Positions 1-8,938 of a stretch of DNA of 64,000 bases are shown here, piece by piece. The stretch is from CAYVQE01 sp964633205 (lineage in GTDB: Bacteria; Myxococcota; B64-G9): NCBI GenBank assembly GCA_964633205.1, contig CAZWFN010000006.1:1-64000 (forward strand). The letters run 5' to 3'. Under the pieces are notes generated by a model, which worked only from the letters and a program-made list of their open reading frames with translations, did no database searches and was not told the origin of the DNA. Numbering within the stretch: position 1 is the stretch's first letter; each line of letters starts with the position of its first letter. A program made the translations under genes and the position numbers.

Positions 1-1170
<1,170 letters not shown>

Positions 1171-1182
1171 GGGCGCCGGCCG

Positions 1183-2064
1183 TCAGTCGATCTCGCGCAA
1201 ACGCACCGGCAGCAGCACGAAGCGGGCGATGGCCAACAGCAGCAGGCCGGCCAGGGTCCAGAAGGCGATCTCGCTGAGGGTGCGCGCCCAGCGGCTGGCC
1301 GCGCGCAGCATCTCGATCCGCTCGACGTAGATCACCTCGCAGGCGCCGCCGCCGGTGTCGCTGCGCTCGGTCGAGCTGGCCAGGCGGAAGGTGCGCGGGT
1401 CGAAGGTGCCGCCGGAGCCCACCAGCACCGCCTCCACGTCGACCAGCTTGCCGGTCAGGCGGATCTGATCCCCGGGCGCCAGCCGCCACAGGGAGTCCTC
1501 CAGGGCCGGGTCGGCCAGCAGCACGTGGTTGTTGGACATGGCCTGGTTGAGCACCCGGGCGCCGGCGCTGCGGTAGACGCAGAAGCGGCCGTGTTGGCTG
1601 AACGCGACGCTGGGATCGCGGTGCACCCCGCGGCGTACGTTGTCGCCCCAGATCAGGCACAGGTCCATGGGAAAGACCTCGTCGGACTGGCGTACGCTCA
1701 TGAAGGTGTAGTCGCGCAGGCTGACGATCAGCCCGGCGATGCGGTAGCCGAACTTGGGCGTCAGCCGGTAGCGGTAGCCGTCGCGGCTGAAGTCGATCAG
1801 CGAGGCGTCATCCAGCGCGGTCTGCTGCGGGGCGGCCAGCACGGCCGGGTGGATGATCGTCACCCCGTCGGCCCGATCGCGCCACCACCAGCCGATCGCA
1901 TAGGCCACCGCGGCCGCCAGCAGCAGCCCGCGGTAGACCCTTGCCAACCGGCGGTAGCGGGTCGAGCCGATGCGGCCGGTGACCCGCTGGACGGCCTGGG
2001 CCAGCTCGATGCCGTGCTCCGGGACACCGCTGAATCCACTGCCGGCCGAATCGTCCCGGTTCAT
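1183..2064 (-). CDS. Two-span membrane protein of an uncharacterised family
   Basis: 293 residues. The ATG at 2064 follows GGGAG at a normal distance. The same frame stays open far upstream, but that stretch has low-quality composition and overlaps the promoter side of the next gene. A transmembrane segment near residues 50-65 (AAAVAYAIGWWW), a roughly 190-residue soluble middle and a second segment near the C-terminus (TLAGLLLLAIARFVLL) can be seen. The middle carries a conserved-looking pattern: VFPMDLCLIWGD, MSNNHVLLAD, a GDQIRLTGKLVDVEAV strand and SDTGGGACEVIYVERIEML. I recognise this as resembling a widespread unnamed inner-membrane family, but no function is known to me. It sits convergent to aconitase and divergent from 2228. 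Confidence 0.72.
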   Translation of the reverse strand: MNRDDSAGSGFSGVPEHGIELAQAVQRVTGRIGSTRYRRLARVYRGLLLAAAVAYAIGWWWRDRADGVTIIHPAVLAAPQQTALDDASLIDFSRDGYRYRLTPKFGYRIAGLIVSLRDYTFMSVRQSDEVFPMDLCLIWGDNVRRGVHRDPSVAFSQHGRFCVYRSAGARVLNQAMSNNHVLLADPALEDSLWRLAPGDQIRLTGKLVDVEAVLVGSGGTFDPRTFRLASSTERSDTGGGACEVIYVERIEMLRAASRWARTLSEIAFWTLAGLLLLAIARFVLLPVRLREID

Positions 2065-2227
2065 GCTGAAAGGCTCCCGCGCATGCGGCCTGCGATCTTG
2101 CCACCGCCTGCGCACGGCTGGCAAGCGCGGCCGCGGCGAACCTTGAGCCGGCGCCCGTCTCGTGCTGTGCTGGGAAGCGGAGCGCATGAAAGCAACCGCT
2201 GACGGGTCCGGTGCTCGGGGAGATGCG

Positions 2228-3208
2228 ATGCGATCAGAGGTGTTGGGAATTGCGGGCAGAACGCGGTGGATGTGGGTCTTGGTGCTGCTGGGATGGGCGC
2301 CGGGCGCGGCGGCCCAGCCCAGTCCGGAGATCCCCTGGACGGTGCAGCACCAGCAGGCGGTGCGGGCCACCATGCGCGACTACGACGCCCGGTTGCGGGC
2401 CGACTACGCCGAGCGGCTGCAGCGCTGGCGGCGGGGCTTCGTCGAGCGGCGGCAGGCGGCGGTCGAAGAAGCCGGGCGCGAGCTGGCCGCACTGGCGGCC
2501 GCCATCCGCGACCGGCGCGAGGTGAGCTGGAAGGCCGTGGGCGAGGATCCGCAGTTTGAGCGCCGGGCGGGCGAGCTGGCCGGTGGGCTGATCGACCCGG
2601 CCGCGGTGCGCGGCGAGCTGGGCGAATGGGCCCGGGCGGTCGAGCAGCAGACGCGGCGCGAGATGCTGCGCTGCTTCCGCCAGATCATCGCCTCGGATCT
2701 GGGGTTGCACTTCGATCAGAAGCTGCGCGGCAAGGTCGAGGCCGCGGTGCGCGCCATCCCCATCGAGCGGCTGGTGGCCGCCGAGGCCACCCGCGAGCAG
2801 CTCACCGCGGCCATCATCGGCGGGCTGCCCGGGGTGGTGTTGACCGACGCCCAGAAGCGCCGCATCGCGGTGGCCGCCGGCGAGCTGGCCCGCCGCGGCG
2901 CCCACTGGCTGGCGGTGGCCGCGCTGCAGCTGCCGCCAGACTGGGCCGAGATGCTGGCCGGGCCGGCCGGCAGGTTGACCGCCAAGGTGTCCGCCCGCGC
3001 GCTGGAGTCGATCGACCGCTGGCTGACCGGAGAGCCCCAGCCGGAAGCCATCGCCGGCGCGCTGCGCCGGGCCCTGGGCGACTGGAACCAGCGCCGGCTG
3101 CAACCCAAGCTCGACGCCATCCTGCGCGCCTACCGCTACCGGGTGCTGGAGTTCGTCGAGCGCGAGGCCGAGCGCTCGGCGCAGCACGTGCTGGAGGGCC
3201 CGCGGTGA
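2228..3208 (+). CDS. Exported alpha-helical protein of unknown function
   Basis: 326 residues from the ATG at 2228, which is preceded by GGGGAG five bases upstream. Earlier in-frame starts lack this and would bury the signal peptide. Residues 1-30 are a signal peptide (Arg-Trp-rich n-region, VLVLLGWAPGAAA core and cut after AQ). The mature part is almost entirely charged helix with many Arg, Glu and Ala residues, no cysteines except one (MLRCFRQ), and no catalytic motif that I can name. The last bases overlap the GTG of the next gene by 4 bases, so the two are co-translated and probably act together in the periplasm. Lipoprotein anchoring is not supported because no lipobox cysteine is present. 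Confidence 0.75.
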   Translation: MRSEVLGIAGRTRWMWVLVLLGWAPGAAAQPSPEIPWTVQHQQAVRATMRDYDARLRADYAERLQRWRRGFVERRQAAVEEAGRELAALAAAIRDRREVSWKAVGEDPQFERRAGELAGGLIDPAAVRGELGEWARAVEQQTRREMLRCFRQIIASDLGLHFDQKLRGKVEAAVRAIPIERLVAAEATREQLTAAIIGGLPGVVLTDAQKRRIAVAAGELARRGAHWLAVAALQLPPDWAEMLAGPAGRLTAKVSARALESIDRWLTGEPQPEAIAGALRRALGDWNQRRLQPKLDAILRAYRYRVLEFVEREAERSAQHVLEGPR

Positions 3209-4503
3209 GCCCGGCGGCCGAACAGCGGCGCGGCCGCGGCTGGATCGGGTGGCTGGCGGTGCTGTTGCTGCTGGCCGCGGCCGGCGGCTATGCCTGGTGG
3301 CGCGGCGCACGGATCGCGGCGGAACGCGACGGGCTGGCTGCCGAGTTGGAGCGCAGCCGCCAGCGAGCCGCCGCCTGCGTGGCGGCGCGCGAGGAACTGC
3401 GCCAGCGCCGCGCTGCGCTGGCCGGCGAGCGCGACCGGCTGGCCGAGGCGTTGGCGGCCGAGCGGGCGGTGCCGCGCGGCAGCCTGGGCGAGCTGTACTT
3501 GGACTACGAGCGCTTCGCCCGCCAACTGCGCTTCGAGGTGGCGCTGCGCATCGAGTACCGGGTGCAGTGGCGCTTGCAGGTCGATGCCGACGAGCACGAG
3601 CCGGTCACCAAGGCGGTGCCGGCGGCCGGGGCGACCAGCCGGCTGCAGGGGGTCTGGCTGGGCCGGCGCTCCAACTTCGCCTTCGGCCTGGTGGTGCTGC
3701 CGGACGACGCCGCCGCGTTGCGGGTGCCGGCCGCGGACGCCGCCTTCGATCCACCCTCGCCCGAGGTGGTCGAGCAGCGCCGCTGGCTGTGGGACCAGGA
3801 GGCCGAGTACGCCCTGGCCGACCCGCCCGTGCACCGCTTGCTGCACGCCGAGGTGCTGGCCATGGGCGCCGCGGCGCTGGAGCAGCCGGCGGTGGCCCGG
3901 GTGGTGCGCGCCTGGCGCGAGCCGGACAAGGGTTACACGGTGCTGCTGCTGGGCCTGGCCGGTGCGGCCGACGGCGTCGACCCCGGGCCGCCGTACGTGG
4001 GCGAGTCTGCCTGGCTGGCCAGCGTGGCCGGGCTGCGGGTCTACCCCATGACCGCGCCCAACGGCGGGGTCATGCTGCACCAGGAGGATATCAGCCGGGC
4101 CTACCGCCGCGACCGGCAGCGGGCACCGGCGGCCAACAGCGCCTACGACTACTTCCGCGCCGGCTGGCTGCGCAGCGACTGGGACGGCATCGCCGGCCGC
4201 ATAGAGGTGCTGTTCGCTCCGCTGCCGCCCGGCGATCAGGCCCAGCGCCGGCCCCGGGTGCACTCGCTGATCTTCCCGCTGATCGAGCGGCGCGCCTACT
4301 GGTTGCCGTTCTGGGCCTTGCGCGAGCGCCTGCTGGCTCCGGCCGAGCCGCAGCTCGACGCCATCCCGGCCTACAACGTCGAGCGCCCCAGCTTCGCCCT
4401 GCGGCTCGAGGGCCTGCCGCTGCGTTCGGCCGGCCAGTGGGATCGCGAGGCCTACCGCAGCGCGCTCTACGCGCTGCTCAAGCACAAGCCGGTGGCCGAG
4501 TGA
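3205..4503 (+). CDS. Membrane-anchored protein with N-terminal coiled coil, unknown
   Basis: 432 residues from a GTG at 3205 inside the GTGA overlap with the preceding gene. The frame is open further upstream, but that part is the shadow of the preceding gene. After a short Arg-rich tail, one transmembrane helix (WLAVLLLLAAAGGYAWW, near residues 14-31) is followed by an Arg/Glu/Ala heptad-like coiled coil to about residue 85. A globular domain of about 340 residues rich in Trp, Tyr and Arg follows. No enzyme motif is recognised. The coupled neighbour is an exported helical protein, so a two-component envelope structure is an inference. Composition is like the rest of the window and the gene looks intact. 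Confidence 0.7.
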   Translation: MSPAAEQRRGRGWIGWLAVLLLLAAAGGYAWWRGARIAAERDGLAAELERSRQRAAACVAAREELRQRRAALAGERDRLAEALAAERAVPRGSLGELYLDYERFARQLRFEVALRIEYRVQWRLQVDADEHEPVTKAVPAAGATSRLQGVWLGRRSNFAFGLVVLPDDAAALRVPAADAAFDPPSPEVVEQRRWLWDQEAEYALADPPVHRLLHAEVLAMGAAALEQPAVARVVRAWREPDKGYTVLLLGLAGAADGVDPGPPYVGESAWLASVAGLRVYPMTAPNGGVMLHQEDISRAYRRDRQRAPAANSAYDYFRAGWLRSDWDGIAGRIEVLFAPLPPGDQAQRRPRVHSLIFPLIERRAYWLPFWALRERLLAPAEPQLDAIPAYNVERPSFALRLEGLPLRSAGQWDREAYRSALYALLKHKPVAE

Positions 4504-4533
4504 GGCGATCCATTTGTCGGCCTGCTACGCGGT

Positions 4534-4564
4534 TTGGAAAATTCCTCGGACCGCGTGGTATGAT
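4534..4564 (+). promoter_or_regulatory. Sigma70-type promoter of the AlbA/ParA pair
   Basis: TTGGAA (4534-4539) lies 19 bases before TATGAT (4559-4564). TATGAT matches the -10 consensus at five of six bases, and a TG one base before it makes an extended -10, which compensates for the long spacer. The predicted start point is about 25 bases before the GTG at 4597. Confidence 0.5.
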
Positions 4565-4596
4565 GCGTCCGTATCGAGCAAGCCGGGAGGAAATCC

Positions 4597-5793
4597 GTGC
4601 TAGCGGACACCCAACTGGAAGCACTCATGCGGGATCTGGAGTCGGATCGCGTTGAACGCAAGGAGTCGCTTTCCAATCCCGGGCGTATTCGCGAGGCGAT
4701 TTGTGCTTTCTCCAATGACCTGCCGGGCAATCAGGAGCCAGGGGTCGTCTTCATCGGGGTCAAGGACGACGGCTCTTGCGCCGAATTGGAAGTCACCGAC
4801 AGCCTGCTGCGCCAGCTGGCGGACATGCGGTCGGACGGCAACATCACCCCGTTCCCCGAATTGATCGTCCAGAAAAAGAAGTTGGCTGGCTGCGAAGTGG
4901 CCGTGGTCCAGGTCGAGCCTTCCCGCTCACCGCCGGTGCGTTACAAGGGGCGCGTTTGGATCAGGGTGGGTCCGAGGCGCGCCGTTGCCAGTCGAGACGA
5001 AGAACGGCGGTTGAGCGAGCGGAGGCGCTCTTCCGATCTGCCATTCGATCTGCAGCCGGTTGCGAGCGCGTCGTTGGCGGACATGGATCGGGACGGATTC
5101 ATCAATGACTACTTGCCGGCCAGCGTGAGCCGGGAAGTCCTCGAGGAGAACCGGCGCGACTGGATCGATCAGGCGCGATCCTTGCGCTTTCTGACAGCCG
5201 ATCCGGAACCGACGCCGACCGTTGTCGGCTTGCTCGTATCGGGGCTTCAGCCGCGGGATCATCTGCCCTGTTCGTACATTCAGTTCATTCGTTTCGACGG
5301 CGAGGAACTCGACGATCCGATCAAGGATCAGAAGGAGATCAGCGGTCCGATCTTGGAGCTGACGAGCAAGCTGGAGGATGTCTTCGAGGCCCACATTCAG
5401 ATCGCCATGGACATCGAAGGGGCGACCACCGATGAGCGCCGTCCCGACTATCCCCTGGTGGCCCTTCAGCAGTTATCCAGAAACGCCATCATGCATCGCA
5501 ACTACGAGGGAACTCACGCACCCGTGCGCGTGCATTGGTTCCAGGACCGGGTGGAAGTTCAGAGCCCGGGCGGGCCTTACGGACTCGTCAACCGCGACAA
5601 CTTCGGGCAGCCGAACATCACCGACTACCGCAATCCACACCTGGCCGAAGCGATGAAGAACCTCGGCTTGGTCCAGCGATTCGGCGTGGGCATTGCCAAG
5701 GCCAAAGCCGCCCTGAAAGGAAATGGGAATCCACCGCTCGAGTTCGAAGTCGAGGATACCCATGTCGGGGTGACGATCCGGAGCGCGCGATGA
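4597..5793 (+). CDS. AlbA_2 (Schlafen-type) ATP-binding protein
   Basis: 398 residues, GTG start six bases after GGGAGG. The N-terminal half (about 15-140) fits the AlbA_2/Schlafen putative DNA-binding fold: ESDRVERKESLSN, then GVVFIGVKDDGS and RVWIRVGPRRAVAS. The C-terminal part matches the HATPase_c_4 module that accompanies it: ALQQLSRNAIMHRNYEG, RVEVQSPGGPYGLV, then RNPHLAEAMKNLGLVQRFGVGI. Family members are described as putative transcriptional regulators or helicase-like proteins and recur in defence islands. The stop codon overlaps the ATG of a ParA-type ATPase (ATGA), so the two are one unit. GC is clearly lower than in flanking genes, with more A/T at third positions, which suggests transfer. 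Confidence 0.88.
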   Translation: MLADTQLEALMRDLESDRVERKESLSNPGRIREAICAFSNDLPGNQEPGVVFIGVKDDGSCAELEVTDSLLRQLADMRSDGNITPFPELIVQKKKLAGCEVAVVQVEPSRSPPVRYKGRVWIRVGPRRAVASRDEERRLSERRRSSDLPFDLQPVASASLADMDRDGFINDYLPASVSREVLEENRRDWIDQARSLRFLTADPEPTPTVVGLLVSGLQPRDHLPCSYIQFIRFDGEELDDPIKDQKEISGPILELTSKLEDVFEAHIQIAMDIEGATTDERRPDYPLVALQQLSRNAIMHRNYEGTHAPVRVHWFQDRVEVQSPGGPYGLVNRDNFGQPNITDYRNPHLAEAMKNLGLVQRFGVGIAKAKAALKGNGNPPLEFEVEDTHVGVTIRSAR

Positions 5794-6788
5794 CGGTGCC
5801 GGTGGTGACCTTCTTCAACAACAAGGGGGGCGTCGGCAAGACCTCACTGGTGTATCACCTCGCCTGGATGTACACGGAACTCGGCTTGCGGGTGGTGGTC
5901 GCCGATCTGGACCCGCAAGCCAACTTGACCGCCGCCTTTCTCGATGAAGACCAGCTCGAGGCGTTTTGGGACGGTCCGGCGGAAGCGGGTACCATCTTCG
6001 GGATCATCCGACCGCTGGTTCGCGGCACCGGTGACATAGAACCCGCCCGGGTCGAACCCATCGCCGAAGGTCTGGATCTGGTCGTGGGCGATCTGTCACT
6101 GTCGTCCTTCGAGGATGAGCTGTCGCAACAGTGGCCCAAGTGTGCTGATGGCGAGGAACGGGCGTTTCGGGTCATTTCCGCGTTTTGGCGGATACTGCAG
6201 GCAGCGGTGGAGCGGTCTGAGGCGGACGTCGTTCTCGTCGATCTGGGGCCCAACTTGGGTGCCATCAACAGAGCGGCTCTGATTGCAGCCGATCACATCG
6301 TGGTCCCCCTGTCCCCGGATCTTTTCTCACTGCAGGGCTTGAAGAACCTCGGACCGACGCTACGGAGGTGGCGCGGACAGTGGCGGGACCGGCTCGAGAA
6401 GAATCCCGCCGCCGACCTCGTTCTGCCGGCCGGGGAAATGCGGCCCCAGGGCTATGTCGTGCTGCAGCACTCGGTACGGCTGGATCGTCCGGTGAAGGCC
6501 TATGAACGCTGGATAGAGAAGATCCCCCAGGAGTACCGAGAATCGGTTCTAGGCCAGCAAGTCGGTCGGAAACGGATTCGAATCGAACGGGATCCGCACT
6601 GTCTGGCCATGTTGAAACACTACCGAAGTCTGATGCCGATGGCCCAAGAAGCGCGCAAGCCGATGTTCTTTCTGAAGCCGGCCGAGGGAGCGATCGGGTC
6701 ACACGCCCGCGCGGTTCAGTCCGCCTACGCTGACTTCAAGGTCCTGGCAGGGCGAATCGCCGACAAGACCGGCATCCCTCTGAGCTGA
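5790..6788 (+). CDS. ParA/MinD-type P-loop ATPase (AAA_31)
   Basis: 332 residues, ATG overlapping the preceding stop by four bases. The deviant Walker A of the ParA class is complete (NNKGGVGKTSL, near residues 11-21), followed by VVVADLDPQANLT (A' motif) and DVVLVDLGPNLGAINRAAL with a Walker B aspartate, then the switch strand ADHIVVPLSPDLFSLQGL. The long C-terminal part (about 130 residues after the ATPase core, with GRKRIRIERDPHCLAML) is larger than in minimal plasmid ParA. No ParB-like gene or parS-like repeat is nearby. Pairing with an AlbA_2 protein in a low-GC insert points to a mobile or defence role rather than chromosome segregation. That is inference; the ATPase call is secure. Confidence 0.9.
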   Translation: MTVPVVTFFNNKGGVGKTSLVYHLAWMYTELGLRVVVADLDPQANLTAAFLDEDQLEAFWDGPAEAGTIFGIIRPLVRGTGDIEPARVEPIAEGLDLVVGDLSLSSFEDELSQQWPKCADGEERAFRVISAFWRILQAAVERSEADVVLVDLGPNLGAINRAALIAADHIVVPLSPDLFSLQGLKNLGPTLRRWRGQWRDRLEKNPAADLVLPAGEMRPQGYVVLQHSVRLDRPVKAYERWIEKIPQEYRESVLGQQVGRKRIRIERDPHCLAMLKHYRSLMPMAQEARKPMFFLKPAEGAIGSHARAVQSAYADFKVLAGRIADKTGIPLS

Positions 6789-6816
6789 ACCGCGCAATCG
6801 CCGCGGGCTGGCCGGC

Positions 6817-8187
6817 TCAAGGGATGTCCCAGCAGCAGCGGGCGCCCATGAAGGGTTCGGCGGTGGCGCGGGGGTAGCTCTCGTAGTTGCGGTTGGGGTC
6901 GGGGTAGCAGTTGACCATCTTGTCGACCTCGAAATCGTCCGCGCCGTCCGTGCGGCATGCGCGGCACCAGGCACCGTCATCGCACAGCTGGCAATGGTAG
7001 GCGCCGCCGGCCACCAGGGCGCTGTCCGGGCCGAAGTCGCTGTCATCGGCCACCCACTCCAGCACATTGCCGCTCATGTCGTAGCAGTTGAAGTCGTTGC
7101 TGCAGTCGGCGAAGTCGCCGCTGGCGGCCTTGCTGCCGGGTTCGGGGAAGCCGATGTTGCACACCGCCGGCACCAGGTACTGGCCGTAGGGAAAGGCCAG
7201 CGACTGGCTGCCGGCGCAGGCGCGGCGCCACTCGGCGCCGCTGCACAGCCGCTTGCCCTGGGCCTGGCAGGCCCACTGGGCCCGGTACCAGCTCACATGG
7301 CCGGAGGGCAGCCGGCCGGGCAGCGAGCAGGCATAGACCGTGGCCGTGCGCTGGCCCGAAGTGGGAAAGCCCGGGGGGTAGTCGTCGCGCTCCAGACCGT
7401 AGCCGTCTGCGGCGCAGTCGGCCGTCGGGGCCAGCACGGCCTCGTAGGCGTCGATGGCCACGCCCTGGCCGATGGGCACCATCACCCCGCCCGGCTCATC
7501 GGCCACCCCGCTGCAGTTGTTGTCCAGCCCGTCATCGGCCTGGGCGCCGAACTCGCCGCTGGCGCCCATGGGGGCGTCTTCATCGATCGTGCCGTCGCAG
7601 TCCTCGTCCACCCCGTCGCAGCGCGCATCCACCCCGGCTGTATAGTCCGGCCCGTAGTCGCAGCGGCTCCAGGCGCCGTCCTGGCAGTGCTGCTCGGCGC
7701 CGGCGCACAGGCCCTGCTGCAGCGGGCAGGGTCGCGGCGTCTCGACGTCGTCGTCGGTGTCGCCGTCGCAGTCGTCGTCGATGCCGTCGCAGGTGGTGTC
7801 GTCTGCGGCCGGCCGCGGGCCGTCGCACTCCACGCCGGTGCCGTCGGCCGTGCACACCCACAGACCCTCGGCGCAGCCGCCGTTGGCGCAGGCCGAGCCC
7901 AGCTCGGGCCAGTCCTCGTCGGTCCGGCCGTCGCAGTCGTTGTCCAGCCCGTCGCAGGCCTCTACGCCGCCGTTGCTCTCGACGCAGCCGCGCTCGCAGC
8001 GGCCGCGCCCGCTGCAGCGGAAGCCCTCCGGACAGTCGCGGTCGAACACGCAGTCGTAGCTGCAGCTTCCGGCCCGGCAGTAACGACCAGCCGGACAATC
8101 GGTATCGTCCCGGCAGGATCCGTCTCCGCTGCAAGCCGCAGTCGCTGCGGCCAGCAGCAGCGTCGCTGTCATTCGAAGGACGGCCAC
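6817..8187 (-). CDS. MopE-like Cys/Asp-repeat lipoprotein with FGE-sulfatase domain
   Basis: 456 residues from a GTG at 8187. The ATG at 8172 is possible, but the longer form supplies the Arg a signal peptide needs. The lipobox is ATAAC. Residues 20-80 are Cys-rich with CRDDTDCPAGRYC type repeats. Four MopE-like units of the form CDGxDNDCDGxxDED follow, which resemble Ca-binding repeats. From about 220 to the end comes a formylglycine-generating-enzyme/SUMF1-type fold: GHVSWYRAQWACQAQGKRLC, GAEWRRAC, CYDMSGNVLEWVADD and ALVAGGAYHC. In this lineage such secreted proteins are usually of unknown substrate, and the FGE fold is often not catalytic. No operon partner is evident (66 bases to the next gene on the same strand). 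Confidence 0.85.
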   Translation of the reverse strand: MAVLRMTATLLLAAATAACSGDGSCRDDTDCPAGRYCRAGSCSYDCVFDRDCPEGFRCSGRGRCERGCVESNGGVEACDGLDNDCDGRTDEDWPELGSACANGGCAEGLWVCTADGTGVECDGPRPAADDTTCDGIDDDCDGDTDDDVETPRPCPLQQGLCAGAEQHCQDGAWSRCDYGPDYTAGVDARCDGVDEDCDGTIDEDAPMGASGEFGAQADDGLDNNCSGVADEPGGVMVPIGQGVAIDAYEAVLAPTADCAADGYGLERDDYPPGFPTSGQRTATVYACSLPGRLPSGHVSWYRAQWACQAQGKRLCSGAEWRRACAGSQSLAFPYGQYLVPAVCNIGFPEPGSKAASGDFADCSNDFNCYDMSGNVLEWVADDSDFGPDSALVAGGAYHCQLCDDGAWCRACRTDGADDFEVDKMVNCYPDPNRNYESYPRATAEPFMGARCCWDIP

Positions 8188-8252
8188 GGGATCGATCTTG
8201 CCAGCCGCGCCCCGAAAAGGCCACCCGGAACACGCATCCGGAGTGACCGGTC

Positions 8253-8606
8253 TCAGTCTTGGGCCCGGGCGAGGGCCTGCTCGACCTGCTCGCTGCTGAT
8301 GCCCAGGGCGGCGGCCACCGCCTTGATGGTGCGGTTCTCGGCCGGAGCCACCTCGCCATCGGCGGTCACGGCGCGGGCCAGCGCGGTGATCAGCTCCTGC
8401 TTGGCCTCCTCGGCCACCCCGGCCACCAGCTCGACCGGGTCGTCGTCGACGTTGCGGCGGGTGACGTCGCGGCGCTGCTCCTCGGTCAGGCCGTAGCTGT
8501 TCATCAGGCGGTCGAGCATGTGGTGCTCGGCGTCGGTCAGGGCGCCGTCGGCCAGGATGGCCTGCGCCACCACCCGGCAGATGGCCAGCTTGTCGTCGGT
8601 ATCCAT
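8253..8606 (-). CDS. TerB-like (tellurite resistance TerB/DjlA family) protein
   Basis: 117 residues, ATG at 8606 after GGGAGGGA. It is an all-helical acidic protein with two half-repeats carrying ADG motifs: AICRVVAQAILADGALTDAE, then LITALARAVTADGEVAPAEN. This is the TerB/DUF533-like arrangement, in which the Asp and Glu residues bind metal. The end is Gln-Ala-rich (SSEQVEQALARAQD). It is cytoplasmic with no signal peptide. Members are linked to stress-related membrane complexes, but no ter genes are beside it, so the actual role here is unknown. A frame extension to 8747 exists but lacks a ribosome site. Confidence 0.75.
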   Translation of the reverse strand: MDTDDKLAICRVVAQAILADGALTDAEHHMLDRLMNSYGLTEEQRRDVTRRNVDDDPVELVAGVAEEAKQELITALARAVTADGEVAPAENRTIKAVAAALGISSEQVEQALARAQD

Positions 8607-8716
8607 GAAGTCCCTCCCGCTGTTTCGCTGCAGCCCGATCTTGGACCGGCCGGCCGCCGGAGGCAAGGAATTTTGGCGTGGCGGCCGCTTGGCGGGCCCG
8701 CCTATACTCGGGGGCG

Positions 8717-8938
8717 ATGCGCTTTGCCCATCGCGGCTCCGCCGCAACCAAAAAGGTCGGGCCGCGTTGGAGTTGATGCGCCGATGGAGAGCCTCGACAA
8801 CTTCTACGCAAATTGCAGAGAAATGACGATGGAAGACTCTACTACCGCCGCCTGACCCGTCGCCAGCAAGCCGTCTACCGGGCCAGCGACGCCCAGCCGG
8901 CGCAGCTGGCCCTGCCCCTGGCGGGCGAGCGTCAGTAG
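8717..8938 (+). pseudogene. Possible degenerate small ORF with an internal TGA
   Basis: In one frame an ATG at 8717 (behind a TATACT at 8703-8708) gives 19 codons, a TGA at 8774, then an open run to TAG at 8936. The downstream run looks protein-like (LYYRRLTRRQQAVYRASDA). A second frame gives a short ORF starting at ATG 8784 (MESLDNFYANC) that ends after 23 residues. The best guess is a small gene broken by a frameshift or nonsense mutation. Selenocysteine at the TGA is formally possible but no SECIS-like stem was recognised. The end overlaps the stop of the convergent gene by seven bases. Confidence 0.25.

Noticed and set aside
5790..6788. Reading the ParA gene as chromosome-partition parA
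   Set aside because: No ParB gene, no parS repeats, and the AlbA_2 partner is atypical. Core par loci lie near gidA/gidB, which are absent here.
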